From Pseudomonadota bacterium (GTDB lineage Bacteria > Desulfobacterota > Desulfobulbia > Desulfobulbales > CALZHT01), in NCBI GenBank assembly GCA_018823135.1, contig JAHJJF010000084.1:1-54873 (forward strand): a stretch of DNA of 54,873 nt, in the 5' to 3' direction. Numbering within the stretch: position 1 is the stretch's first letter; each line of letters opens with the position of its first letter. Below the pieces are notes generated by a model, which saw only the letters and a program-made list of their open reading frames with translations, did no database searches and was not told the DNA's origin. Below, piece by piece: positions 43,783-52,005 of the stretch. The position numbers were made by a program, and so were the translations under genes.

Positions 43783-44169
43783 TCAGGCGGCGATGGGCAG
43801 GGGGGTCGGGTTGTCGGGTTGCCAGTGGTGTGGTTGAAGAGGGTCCAGATTAAATCTGGCGCGGACTTTGTCACAGTCCGGTTGTGGTCTGCCGTCCTGC
43901 CATGAGGAGATAAAGTTACGGCAGACCGATGAGCGCCGGGAATGGATGGCACAGTGGACCTTTTTACCGATGATCCCCATTAAGGCTTTACAGCGTGGAT
44001 TCTGGCCGTTTGTCCCGAGCATGAAGGCGCGGTGATGCGATAACTGGCCGGTCAGTTCAATTGGTACACAGCTAACGTCCTCTCCTGCCTCAGACCAGTA
44101 AAAAGAGACCCGGTAGGAGGCGCAGCAGGCGCCGCATTCGAGGCAGGGATTATTGCTTGTGCCGATCAT
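43783..44169 (-). CDS. YkgJ-family cysteine-cluster protein (second, shorter)
   Basis: A 128-residue protein. The N-terminal NPCLECGACCASYRVSFYW (residues 7-25) is the classic UPF0153 CxxCxxCC cluster; HCAIHSRRSSVCRNF near residue 80 supplies the remaining Cys/His. Probable zinc or iron-sulfur ligand set, function unknown. The family name YkgJ comes from E. coli. Length is near the family norm. The sequence is not obviously a duplicate of the neighbouring cysteine-cluster gene: the spacing of cysteines and the C-terminal half differ. No SD stands out before ATG 44169, so the exact start is tentative. It is followed on its strand side by no operon partner. Confidence 0.85.
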   Translation of the reverse strand: MIGTSNNPCLECGACCASYRVSFYWSEAGEDVSCVPIELTGQLSHHRAFMLGTNGQNPRCKALMGIIGKKVHCAIHSRRSSVCRNFISSWQDGRPQPDCDKVRARFNLDPLQPHHWQPDNPTPLPIAA

Positions 44170-44473
44170 GCGTAACTTTCTGAAATCAAATAGGAAATTT
44201 GTTTATCTGGCTGTAGCGCGCAAGAATATGCGATAAGTTGAAGGAAAAAGCAATGAAAAAAGATGTCGGAAGGTAAAAGGAGGTCAGATTTTTGACCTTG
44301 CCAAATGGATCATTCAATAAAATTTAAAAGGCTTTCATGAGTATTTACACACCAACTTTCTGTTTTTTTTCAGATTAGAACACCTGGTCCTCCCTGAGTC
44401 TCGTAACTCTCGCGAACCTATCCAGGTCAAGGCCAGTTATTACTCTGTGCCTTCTGGCCCGGTGTCCGGATTT
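44170..44473. other. intergenic region with short inverted repeat
   Basis: About 300 bp. The only structure noted is AGGTCA (44281-44286) / TGACCT (44293-44298), a 6-bp inverted repeat around 6 nt, possible operator or chance. The promoter of the cysteine-cluster gene should be here. Confidence 0.45.
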
Positions 44474-45268
44474 TTACTTCTTCTTACCCTGTTTTTCGTC
44501 TTCTTCCATCAACTGGATAATCATCTCTGCCTGTTTATAGCCGGGGATTACGCGACCATCGGGGTAGATCAATGTCGGGGTTGATTGGACACCGATTTTC
44601 AGCGCCAGGGCAATGTTCTTGTCAATTTCGTCGGTATCACAGTCCGGAGGAGGGATTTCTTTGCCGGCAAGGCTGTCTTCCAGTAATTGTGCAGAGTTTT
44701 TGCAGATGATGGTTTTGGCCTTTTCATACGCCTTTGGGTGAGATTGCAGCGGAAACATTTTAATGAAAAAGGCAATATCAGGGTTTTTCTCAACCACGGC
44801 TTTCATCTCAGAGTGGATTTTCATGCAGTAACTGCATTCCGGATCATCAAACACAATGATTTTTTTTGGTGCATTCGGGTTCCCGATGATTATGGCTTTA
44901 TCCAACGGAACCTGAGTGATGTCAATTTTATTCAGGCGGATGAATCTGTCGCGGGTGACATCTGTTTTGTTGTTCAACCTGAGGATTGATCCGGTGAGTA
45001 TATATTGTTTGGAGAAATCAATATAAATGGGAATGGTCTTGTCCCGCTGCTTGATGTCCACGGCCCATAGTCCGGGCACTTCACTGAAGGTAATGTCCAT
45101 GACCTCAATGGATTTATCGTTGAGAAGCGTTACAGCCTCTTCTTTGGTTAAGTTGTGGCAATCCTTGCATTCTCCTGTGCCGCAGCCGTCCTTGACAAAG
45201 GAGGTTGCTGGGGAGGTCATGATGAACAGTATCGAAAGAAAAATTCCAGTGATTACCAATGGTTTCAT
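44474..45268 (-). CDS. DsbC-like periplasmic thiol-disulfide protein with CxxCH motif
   Basis: A 264-residue exported protein. Signal peptide MKPLVITGIFLSILFIMTSPATS, then a mature N terminus with a C34-K-D-C37-H38 sequence that fits a c-type heme or metal-binding CxxCH. A DsbC/DsbG-like dimerisation domain follows (about 45-115: LLNDKSIEVMDITFSEVPGLWAVDI) and a thioredoxin fold with active site CSYC (145-148) after VFDDPE, plus cis-Pro segment VQSTPTLIYPDGRVIPGYK. DsbC-type proteins isomerise misformed disulfides in the periplasm; the terminal Lys-rich tail (EKQGKKK) is unremarkable. CxxCH before a DsbC-like domain occurs in metal-reducing deltaproteobacteria, where heme maturation is common. 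No operon partner is apparent. The RND exporter gene lies upstream, its stop 130 bp beyond this start. Confidence 0.88.
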   Translation of the reverse strand: MKPLVITGIFLSILFIMTSPATSFVKDGCGTGECKDCHNLTKEEAVTLLNDKSIEVMDITFSEVPGLWAVDIKQRDKTIPIYIDFSKQYILTGSILRLNNKTDVTRDRFIRLNKIDITQVPLDKAIIIGNPNAPKKIIVFDDPECSYCMKIHSEMKAVVEKNPDIAFFIKMFPLQSHPKAYEKAKTIICKNSAQLLEDSLAGKEIPPPDCDTDEIDKNIALALKIGVQSTPTLIYPDGRVIPGYKQAEMIIQLMEEDEKQGKKK

Positions 45269-45398
45269 TTTGTTTTGCGCCTGTTATTTGTTGAAGGTTT
45301 GGTTTGCTGATTCGATAACTTGATATGTGATTAATGAGTGTTTTTCAATAAAATTGTTCCGCAGCAACAGGATTTCTTTCCCGGGAAATTTATTCGGG

Positions 45399-47900
45399 TT
45401 AGGGATTTTCAGTTTTTACCTGTTCCGGGCCAAAGGGTTTCAGGAGGATTATCAGTTGCGGCAACAGGGTAAGTGCCGCAAGCAGGGCCACGACCATGGC
45501 GAATCCGGTAAAGATTCCAAAATAGATGGTCGGGATGAAATTGGACATGATCAGGATGGAAAAGCCGATGATAATCGTCAATGATGTATAGTACATGGCT
45601 TTACCGATACTGCCGTGGCATCGGTAGACCGTAGCCAGATAATTCCGGTCAACGGGAAATTCCGCTTTGAACCGATGTATATAATGGATGGTGTCGTCAA
45701 CCGCGATGCCGATGGTTATCGCGGCAATGGTGATGGTCATCATGTCCAGGGGGATGCCGAACAGGCCCATGGTTCCCAGTACCATTGCAGCGGGCAGCAG
45801 GTTCGGGACTATGGCAATCAGCGCAACCAGCAGCGAGCGGAAAAGCACCATGAACATCAATACGATCCCCAGGAATACCATGCCGATAGTGAGAATCTGT
45901 GAACGGTAGAGGCTTTGCAGCATGTTGTTATAGAGGACGAACATATTGGTGAAATGGATCTGGTCGTCGCTCAAACCCAGCTCTTTTTTTACGAAACCCC
46001 GGATGTTTTCAAGCAGCTCTTTTCTCTGTAGATTTTTGTCGGTCTCGGTTGCCCGCATGGTAATCCGCGCTTGGGGAATGTCTTCTGAGACATAGGGGTC
46101 AATCAGAAGTTTCCGGATGTTTTCAGGGCTTTTCTTGTGCAGCAGAGAGATTTCATAATTTTCAAGAGATGTATTGTCATTGAGGCGTCTGGCGATTTTC
46201 ATTGCAGTGGCGATTGACAAAACCTCGCCGATTTCGGGGAAATCTTCGAGATAATCATGAACTTTTTCGATCTGTTCCATTCGGAAGGATGAGGCGAACC
46301 ATGCGGTTTCGTCGTCCTTATCTCCTAATTCATCAAACGGGTCGATTTCATCAGACTCCTGCTTTGCCGTGACGGCCTTAAAGTCGATTATCAGATCAAG
46401 GGGGGTTGTGCCGCCCAGTTTCTGGTCAATGAGTTTCATTCCCTGATAGATCTCGGTTCTTTCTCGGAAATAATCTATAAAGCGGTTTTCAACTTTGAGT
46501 TTGGAGATGCCGATGCCGCTGACAATCGTAAGGATTATGCTCGCTATAAGAATTTTCCCGCCATGGGCTTCGGTGATTCGTGCAAAAAACAGCGTAAACG
46601 GGGGCCTGGATTTTTTTTTGGTATTTTGGGTTTCCTCGGAGCCTTTGGCGAGAAGCACGGCGGTGGCAGGAAAGAGTACAAAAGAAAGAATAAAGGAAAC
46701 GATCAGTCCGATGGTCATCATCAAGCCGAAATCCATTACCGGGCGGATGTCGCTGACCAGAAGAGATATGAATGCGACAATGGTGGTGAGGGAGGTATAC
46801 AGGCAGGGAATCACTTTGAGGCGTACTGTTTCACGGACCAGGGTTCGCTGGTCGGCATCGGGCATTTGTGCATGGAGTTCGCGATAATGGACGATCAGAT
46901 GAATGGTGAGCGACATGGTGAAAATCAGCATCAGGGAGATGAAATTTGATGAAATAACTGTTACCCGCCAGTCGGCGTAGCCAAGATAACCGATCATCGT
47001 CAGGCCTGCGGCAAGACAGCAAAGCATGGGCAGAATTACCCAGCGCGGTTTGCGGAAGATGATCGCCAGGGTGATGAGCAGGAAGAAGAAAACGCCGATG
47101 CCGAAGACGATAAGGTCGTTTCTGATAAAGGCGGTCATGTCGGTGACGATCATCGGCACCCCCCCGAGAAAGACCTGGGCGTTTGGCCGGTATTTGCCCA
47201 TCACCTGTCGTATGGCGCCGACAAGTTCATTCTGCTTCTTGGTTACTACTGTCAGATGCCGGCGGAACTCTTCAGACACTTCCTGGAGTTGGTTTTCTTC
47301 ATCAGGAGAAATTTGGCTGTCGTATTTTTTTTCGCGGAGCTTGTAACGGGTTTTCAATAAGTTCCGGTATTTTGCATCCGGGAGAAGATTGATCAAAATC
47401 GCTGTGGTCTGTCCGTCCTGGCTCAACAGACGGTTTCGGTACAGCGGACTGTCGCGCAGTTCTAATTTGACGGCATCCATATCAAGGCCCGGATCTTCCA
47501 GAGTCTTGATTTTTTCAGTATCCAGCAGATCTCCCAGGGAAACATCGGAACTGAAAAGCAGCGGGACGTCAAGAATGGTGACCAGCGAGGCGACGCCGTC
47601 AAGTGTCTTCAGTTCATTACGGAATGATTTCAAATCAGCGAGGGAATTTTTACTGAAAAGATCCTGCTTGGGGGAGTAGGTCAGCACCAGGACATCATTT
47701 GTGCCGTAGCGTTCGGTGATCTGGCGATGATATCGCAGGGCAAAATCGTTTTCAAGCACCAGAGAATCAGCAGATGCGTCGAGCTTGAATTCGGGTATCT
47801 TGAAAACAAAAAAGCCGATTATGGCAAGGGTCACCAGAAGAGAAACAACCGGTCGCTCAAGAATGAGTTTATCGTAAATACGTATAAAAAAAGAGCCCAT
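45399..47900 (-). CDS. RND superfamily exporter (MMPL/HpnN-like)
   Basis: An 833-residue inner-membrane protein. ATG 47900 (MGSFFIRIYDKLILERP) is chosen because it begins the conserved first helix; the in-frame ATG at 48017 adds a 39-residue hydrophobic but non-homologous stretch and would intrude on the divergent promoter region. The two RND halves are each a transmembrane helix, a large periplasmic loop and a block of five helices: first half KLILERPVVSLLVTLAIIGF...YGTNDVLVLTYSP, second half KILIASIILTIVSGIGISKLKVENRFIDYF...GTTPLDLIIDFK. The DD motifs in helix 4/10 of proton-coupled RND pumps are not as in AcrB; the family resembles COG1033/HpnN lipid exporters. Divergent to mlaA/mlaC, which points to lipid or sterol-like (hopanoid) trafficking. 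Substrate unproven. Confidence 0.88.
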   Translation of the reverse strand: MGSFFIRIYDKLILERPVVSLLVTLAIIGFFVFKIPEFKLDASADSLVLENDFALRYHRQITERYGTNDVLVLTYSPKQDLFSKNSLADLKSFRNELKTLDGVASLVTILDVPLLFSSDVSLGDLLDTEKIKTLEDPGLDMDAVKLELRDSPLYRNRLLSQDGQTTAILINLLPDAKYRNLLKTRYKLREKKYDSQISPDEENQLQEVSEEFRRHLTVVTKKQNELVGAIRQVMGKYRPNAQVFLGGVPMIVTDMTAFIRNDLIVFGIGVFFFLLITLAIIFRKPRWVILPMLCCLAAGLTMIGYLGYADWRVTVISSNFISLMLIFTMSLTIHLIVHYRELHAQMPDADQRTLVRETVRLKVIPCLYTSLTTIVAFISLLVSDIRPVMDFGLMMTIGLIVSFILSFVLFPATAVLLAKGSEETQNTKKKSRPPFTLFFARITEAHGGKILIASIILTIVSGIGISKLKVENRFIDYFRERTEIYQGMKLIDQKLGGTTPLDLIIDFKAVTAKQESDEIDPFDELGDKDDETAWFASSFRMEQIEKVHDYLEDFPEIGEVLSIATAMKIARRLNDNTSLENYEISLLHKKSPENIRKLLIDPYVSEDIPQARITMRATETDKNLQRKELLENIRGFVKKELGLSDDQIHFTNMFVLYNNMLQSLYRSQILTIGMVFLGIVLMFMVLFRSLLVALIAIVPNLLPAAMVLGTMGLFGIPLDMMTITIAAITIGIAVDDTIHYIHRFKAEFPVDRNYLATVYRCHGSIGKAMYYTSLTIIIGFSILIMSNFIPTIYFGIFTGFAMVVALLAALTLLPQLIILLKPFGPEQVKTENP

Positions 47901-48264
47901 AGGAAATATCTGCAATAATAGTGTTTGATTGAGCCGGATCAGTCGGCATATTGTCTGTAACAATAGCTGGACGGGAAAGAGAAGACAAGGATAAAAAATG
48001 AAAAGATTAGTTGGCAACTTGTTGATATCATTTCAGATGGAGGAATAATCGGCGAAGAGATAAAGAAGACTGGAGCGTAAGAGATCAATATACTGAGAAA
48101 AGAAGGATTGACGAGGGGTATTGATTTAATATATGGATCGGACTCGTAATCGGGAACTATTTCTTGACCCGTCAATATATTACGGGTTATTTTGTTTTCT
48201 GTATACGCTTGTAAAATGGGCTGTTTCTCGATGATAATTTATTCCCACAGGTTTTAATTAGTTA
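47901..48264. other. divergent region between RND exporter and mlaA
   Basis: About 360 bp, AT-rich. The clearest structure is a perfect 6-bp inverted repeat ACCCGT (48167-48172) / ACGGGT (48182-48187), which overlaps a TTGACC at 48164-48169 that could serve as a -35. It may be an operator controlling the divergent lipid-transport genes. Confidence 0.5.
48167..48187. promoter_or_regulatory. inverted repeat, possible operator
   Basis: ACCCGT and ACGGGT separated by 9 nt, overlapping a -35-like TTGACC in the divergent region ahead of mlaA. Candidate regulator site only. Confidence 0.35.
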
Positions 48265-49077
48265 ATGGATTTAAGAATAAGGGGTTGGGGCATAGTTTTT
48301 TTTTGCGGGCTGATTTTTTATGCCGTCATGTTTGTTTCATTGCCTGCTGCATTTGCTGCAGAGGATGAAAGCGTTGATTTGTCAATAAATGAATCGTTAG
48401 GTGAAGAGGATTGGGTCGATCCCTTTGAAGACGAATATAATGATGCAAGTGAAAATGTCCAGGAGAGTCTCTGGGTTGATCCGTTGGAACCGGTCAACCG
48501 GGCGTTTTTTTACTTTAACGATAAGTTTTATTTCTGGTTATTAAAACCCGTATCCCAAGGGTATGCTTTTGTGATGCCGCAGGTCGGCCGGGTCGGCATC
48601 AGTAATGTTTTCCGTAATTTGATGATGCCGGTGCGATTTGCCAACAGTTTTCTCCAGGGGGAATTAGTAGATTCCGGAGTGGAGCTGACCCGTTTTCTGG
48701 TGAATTCAACGGTGGGAATAGTAGGATTTTTTGATCCGGCCAAGGATTGGCTCGGGCTTGAAGAAAGCCAGGAGGATTTTGGCCAGACTCTGGGATTATA
48801 TGGGGTTGGCGATGCTGTTTACTTCTGCTGGCCGATTCTGGGCCCTTCAAATCTGCGCGATACCATCGGCCTGAGCGGCGATTATTTTTTGAACCCCATT
48901 TCTTATCTTGCCTTGTCTGAACCACTGGCGGGCTATGGCGCTGAAAGTGTTAAGAGGATTAACAAGACCTCCTTGAACATCGGCAAATACGAGACGATTA
49001 AAGAAGATTCATTTGATCCATATATTGCTGTTCGAGATGTTTATCTGCAGTATCGCCGCGGGAAGATTACGGAATAA
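48265..49077 (+). CDS. mlaA: MlaA/VacJ-family outer-membrane lipid-transport protein without lipobox
   Basis: A 270-residue exported protein. Signal peptide runs to about residue 31 (SLPAAFA). The conserved MlaA core starts after an acidic linker: WVDPLEPVNRAFFYFNDKFYFWLLKPV (residues about 71-97) and continues with GISNVFRNLMMPVRFANSFLQG, TVGIVGFFDPA, EDFGQTLGLYGVGDAVYFCWPILGPSNLRDTIG. MlaA removes mislocalised phospholipids from the outer leaflet, handing them to MlaC. Canonical MlaA is a lipoprotein, but there is no Cys at a signal-peptidase II site here; Cys14 lies within the hydrophobic segment without a lipobox, so this one is probably soluble or membrane-associated by other means. A second mlaC gene follows 66 bp downstream. 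Confidence 0.94.
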   Translation: MDLRIRGWGIVFFCGLIFYAVMFVSLPAAFAAEDESVDLSINESLGEEDWVDPFEDEYNDASENVQESLWVDPLEPVNRAFFYFNDKFYFWLLKPVSQGYAFVMPQVGRVGISNVFRNLMMPVRFANSFLQGELVDSGVELTRFLVNSTVGIVGFFDPAKDWLGLEESQEDFGQTLGLYGVGDAVYFCWPILGPSNLRDTIGLSGDYFLNPISYLALSEPLAGYGAESVKRINKTSLNIGKYETIKEDSFDPYIAVRDVYLQYRRGKITE

Positions 49078-49143
49078 TTTATAATTTAAGACCTTTGCTG
49101 GCTTTCCGCAGGCCCGCTGACTAATGTATAAAGGAATGTTACA

Positions 49144-49779
49144 ATGAAACACCCGTACAGGAATTGTTGTGTAAAGATTATGAAGATGCTTTTACTGATG
49201 CTCTGCCTTTTCATGTTATTCGGGACAACTGCCCAAGCAAAACAGGAGATACCTCCTTTGGGGCAGATACGATTAACGGTTGATAATATATTGACGGTTC
49301 TCAGGGATGAAACCCTCAAGTCTCCGGATAAGAATCAGGAGCGGCGGGAAAAAATATTGATCGAGGTCGACAAACGTTTTGATTTCGAGGAAATGACGCG
49401 TCTGGCTTTGGGTTCTGAATGGGACAAAAGAAACAAGAAAGAGCAGGAAGAATTTATCGATCTGTTTAAAAAGATCCTTGAAAATCGATATATCGGCAGG
49501 GTTGAAGCCTATTCGGATGAGCAGGTGAATTTTCAGGATGAATTAATCAAGGGCAATAAAGCGCTGGTTTCCAGCGTTTTTTCAAAGAACGGTCAGGAAA
49601 TGTCGGTTGATTATAAACTTAAGAAAAATAGTGACAACTGGCTCGTCTACGACGTTATCATAGAAAAGGTCAGCCTGATTAAAAACTACCGGGCTGAGTT
49701 TGCACAGATTATTGCAAAGGAAGAGTATGCCGGTCTTCTGAAACGGCTTAAAGGAAAAGTCGAACAGATTTCCGAATAA
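49144..49779 (+). CDS. MlaC/Ttg2D-family periplasmic lipid carrier (copy 2)
   Basis: A 211-residue exported protein. A signal peptide is present (MKMLLLMLCLFMLFGTTAQA after an N-terminal extension of 12 residues MKHPYRNCCVKI); ATG 49180 (MKMLLLML) is an alternative start inside the extension. The mature region has the family pattern TVDNILTVLRDETLKSP, RFDFEEMTRLALGSEWDKRN, NRYIGRVEAYSDEQV, and VDYKLKKNSDNWLVYDVIIEKVSLIKNYRAEFAQII, which corresponds closely to the mlaC at 21891-22487 in motif order but differs throughout in sequence. With the adjacent mlaA it forms a lipid-exchange pair. In hopanoid-producing bacteria a similar protein (HpnM) pairs with an RND exporter, as here. It may serve the RND exporter rather than the MlaEFD complex; that is inference. 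Confidence 0.92.
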   Translation: MKHPYRNCCVKIMKMLLLMLCLFMLFGTTAQAKQEIPPLGQIRLTVDNILTVLRDETLKSPDKNQERREKILIEVDKRFDFEEMTRLALGSEWDKRNKKEQEEFIDLFKKILENRYIGRVEAYSDEQVNFQDELIKGNKALVSSVFSKNGQEMSVDYKLKKNSDNWLVYDVIIEKVSLIKNYRAEFAQIIAKEEYAGLLKRLKGKVEQISE

Positions 49780-50148
49780 TTTGATTGCCATATTCGCAGA
49801 TAAGCGAGCTTTGCGACACTCCGAAGCTCGATTGTGATCTGTGTTGAATTGTCTAACATATTGATTTTATTTGGTCTTGTCAAGAAAGGCGAAATTTTGT
49901 CAGATTGCATCAAGTTTGGGTGGCCCCCTCAAGATTTTCATCCCTGTAGAAATACTTCTGCACAAACTCGGAGCGTATTCCACAACAGGTTTTGGGCATT
50001 TTTATTGAAAATTATTACAGATTTCTCGTTTGCTCAATCCAATAGTAATTGCATTGAGCTGTGGGAAATAACTTGACATTGATTTAAAATCTCTTATATT
50101 CCATCGGTTTACAATTTAACAATAACTCCCTGGTCTATGGGTGGATAA
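49780..50148. other. intergenic region with promoter for the rpmF-plsX-fabH operon
   Basis: About 370 bp. CGAGCTT (49805-49811) / AAGCTCG (49824-49830) forms a 7-bp hairpin with 12-nt loop 26 bp after mlaC copy 2, without a T-run. The strongest promoter in the window is at 50073-50100. Nothing else was recognised. Confidence 0.55.
50073..50100 (+). promoter_or_regulatory. sigma70 promoter of the DUF177-rpmF-plsX-fabH operon
   Basis: TTGACA (50073-50078), 16-bp spacer, TATATT (50095-50100), about 50 bp before the GTG start at 50149. It is a near-consensus match located where the first gene of a housekeeping operon would need it. Confidence 0.65.
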
Positions 50149-50664
50149 GTGCTTGTTAAATTTGATGAAATACCCGAAGATGGTTTGCGGATTGAAATTG
50201 AGGACGAGTCCTGGTTCCCGGACCGTGATCTTAAGCGAACCGGTGCGGTCCGTTCATGGATTTTTCTTGAGAGACGTGGCTGTCGCGTTTTTGTATCGGG
50301 TTACATAGACGTTGAATTGCAATTGTCCTGTGACCGTTGTCTTGAAGCTTTTAGTTTCAGACCGATTCCTGATTTTCGTATGGTTGCAGAACTTGTTGCA
50401 AGCAGTTCGACTGGTCAATCCATTGAGGAACATTTGCTGGGTTCAAATGAAATGGATGTCATGTTCCTTGAGAAGCCGGTTATCGACGTATTTGAATTGC
50501 TGGATCAGCAGATTTTGTTGGCTTTACCCGTGAAAAAACTCTGTAATGAAGAATGCAGGGGGATCTGCAGTCAATGCGGATCGAACATCAACGTCCAGGT
50601 CTGCTCATGTGAGAGCAAGGCTAAAATAACACCCTTCACTGTGCTTGCGCAGTTAAAAAAATGA
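50149..50664 (+). CDS. yceD: DUF177 / YceD-family protein
   Basis: A 171-residue cytosolic protein with the family's conserved cysteine pattern in the second half: LSCDRCLEAFSF (about 57-68) and CNEECRGICSQCGSNIN (about 143-159). DUF177 proteins are nearly always encoded immediately before rpmF and have been linked to 23S rRNA accumulation or ribosome biogenesis. The start is the GTG at 50149, the only initiator near the conserved N terminus (LVKFDEIPEDGLRIE); its SD (GGGTGG) is weak. Length is typical. It lies 89 bp before rpmF in the usual order and just downstream of the best promoter in the window. Confidence 0.92.
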   Translation: MLVKFDEIPEDGLRIEIEDESWFPDRDLKRTGAVRSWIFLERRGCRVFVSGYIDVELQLSCDRCLEAFSFRPIPDFRMVAELVASSSTGQSIEEHLLGSNEMDVMFLEKPVIDVFELLDQQILLALPVKKLCNEECRGICSQCGSNINVQVCSCESKAKITPFTVLAQLKK

Positions 50665-50753
50665 ATTAAATCCTGTGGAGAAATATCTCCCGGAAAACCA
50701 ATTAAAATTCTTAAAATTAATGACAAGATATATATCCGAAAGGAGGATTGATA

Positions 50754-50945
50754 ATGGCATTACCAAAAAGAAGACATTCACATTCTAGAACCAGGAAGCG
50801 TCGTGCCAATGACGGCCTTACCGCACCAACTGTTTCATCCTGCCCAGAATGCGGCGAACCTAAATTGCCCCACACACTGTGCTCCGGTTGCGGAACCTAT
50901 AAGGGCAAGTCCATAGTTAAACTCAATGAGGATGACCTGGAATAG
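50754..50945 (+). CDS. rpmF: 50S ribosomal protein L32
   Basis: A 63-residue ribosomal protein. ATG 50754 is the start (MALPKRRHSHSRTRKRRAND) with AGGAGG at 50741-50746, 7 nt upstream; TTG 50748 is not used because it would overlap the SD spacing. The basic N-terminal tail RRHSHSRTRKRR and a four-cysteine zinc ribbon (CPECG and CSGCG) are complete, so it is the zinc-binding C+ form. It precedes plsX by 4 bp, the standard coupling of translation to fatty-acid and phospholipid synthesis. High expression is expected. Confidence 0.97.
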   Translation: MALPKRRHSHSRTRKRRANDGLTAPTVSSCPECGEPKLPHTLCSGCGTYKGKSIVKLNEDDLE

Positions 50946-50949
50946 GTGA

Positions 50950-52005
50950 ATGATGGTGCAAATTGCACTGGACGCCATGGGGGGCGACAGGGGGCCGGAT
51001 GAGCTGGTTGCCGGCGCTGTTCAGGCTGTAAACGAGATGGACCTTGAAGTGACACTTCTAGGTGATGAAAATCTCATTCATGATGCGCTAAAAAAACATC
51101 AGGGAAAGGACTCGGGGATCAGTGTTTTTCATGCCCCTGAAGTCATTTCCATGAATGAATCACCCATTGATGCTGTCCGGAAAAAAAAGAATTCTTCCAT
51201 CGTTCAGGCCTTTAATCTCCAGAAACAGCAGAAAGTCGGGGCGGTTGTCAGTGCTGGGAATTCCGGTGCGACAATGGCTGCCGCTGTCATGCTCTTAGGC
51301 CGTCTTAAAAAAATAAGCAGGCCTGGAATAGCCAGTATTTTCCCCACCCTGAAAGGGCCGGTGGTAATGATGGATGTCGGGGCTAATGTTGACTGTCGAC
51401 CTCAGCATCTTTTCCAGTTTGGCGTCATGGCCGCGGCCTTTTCAAAGATACTGTTCGGAGTTGAAAAACCCCGGATTGGTTTATTGAGTATCGGTGAAGA
51501 AGGGGGCAAGGGAAATATTCTCACCAAGAAATCCCACGAACTTTTTCAAAACAGTTCGCTGAATTATGTCGGCAATGTTGAGGGGCGTGATACCTTTCAG
51601 GGAGATGTCGATGTAATTGTCTGCGACGGGTTTGTCGGTAACGTCTGTCTGAAATTGAGCGAAGGGCTTGCCGAAGCGGTGGTCTCAATGCTCCGGGATG
51701 AAATCAATAAGTCTTTTGCTGCAAAAATGGGATATCTGCTGGCCCGTGGCGCTTTTAAAAATCTGCGAAAAAGAATTGATTACGCGGAATACGGTGGCGC
51801 ACCGCTGCTTGGATTAAACGGCAACGGCATTGTCTGTCATGGAAGATCCAACGCCCTGGCAATAAAGAACGCCATTGGCGTGGCCGCAGAACTCGTGCGC
51901 AATAATGTCAACGACCATATTCTCAATCTTTTGCGGGAAAGCGATTATGGAGAGAAAATATCGTTTGACGATTCAGGCCTTCCCGATGATGGGGGAGTCC
52001 AATGA
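50950..52005 (+). CDS. plsX: phosphate acyltransferase PlsX
   Basis: A 351-residue peripheral membrane enzyme that makes acyl-phosphate from acyl-ACP, feeding PlsY for glycerolipid synthesis. Family motifs: IALDAMGGDRGPDELVAGAVQA at the start, NSGATMAAAVMLLGRLKKISRPGIASIFPTLKGP in the middle, NVEGRDTFQGDVDVIVCDGFVGNVCLKLSEG and GGAPLLGLNGNGIVCHGRSNALAIKNAI toward the C terminus. Length is normal. Two ATG codons are adjacent at 50950 (ATGATGGTG); the first is used. The TGA overlaps the ATG of fabH (ATGA), so the acyl-phosphate and chain-initiation enzymes are translationally coupled. Located four bases after rpmF. Confidence 0.97.
   Translation: MMVQIALDAMGGDRGPDELVAGAVQAVNEMDLEVTLLGDENLIHDALKKHQGKDSGISVFHAPEVISMNESPIDAVRKKKNSSIVQAFNLQKQQKVGAVVSAGNSGATMAAAVMLLGRLKKISRPGIASIFPTLKGPVVMMDVGANVDCRPQHLFQFGVMAAAFSKILFGVEKPRIGLLSIGEEGGKGNILTKKSHELFQNSSLNYVGNVEGRDTFQGDVDVIVCDGFVGNVCLKLSEGLAEAVVSMLRDEINKSFAAKMGYLLARGAFKNLRKRIDYAEYGGAPLLGLNGNGIVCHGRSNALAIKNAIGVAAELVRNNVNDHILNLLRESDYGEKISFDDSGLPDDGGVQ

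Noticed and set aside
43239-44169. The two cysteine-cluster proteins as an inverted duplication
   Set aside because: Cysteine spacing, lengths and C-terminal sequences differ; shared family membership is enough to explain the resemblance.
47901-48017. 39-residue N-terminal extension of the RND exporter
   Set aside because: The extension has no similarity to RND N termini and would occupy the divergent promoter region; ATG 47900 begins the conserved helix.
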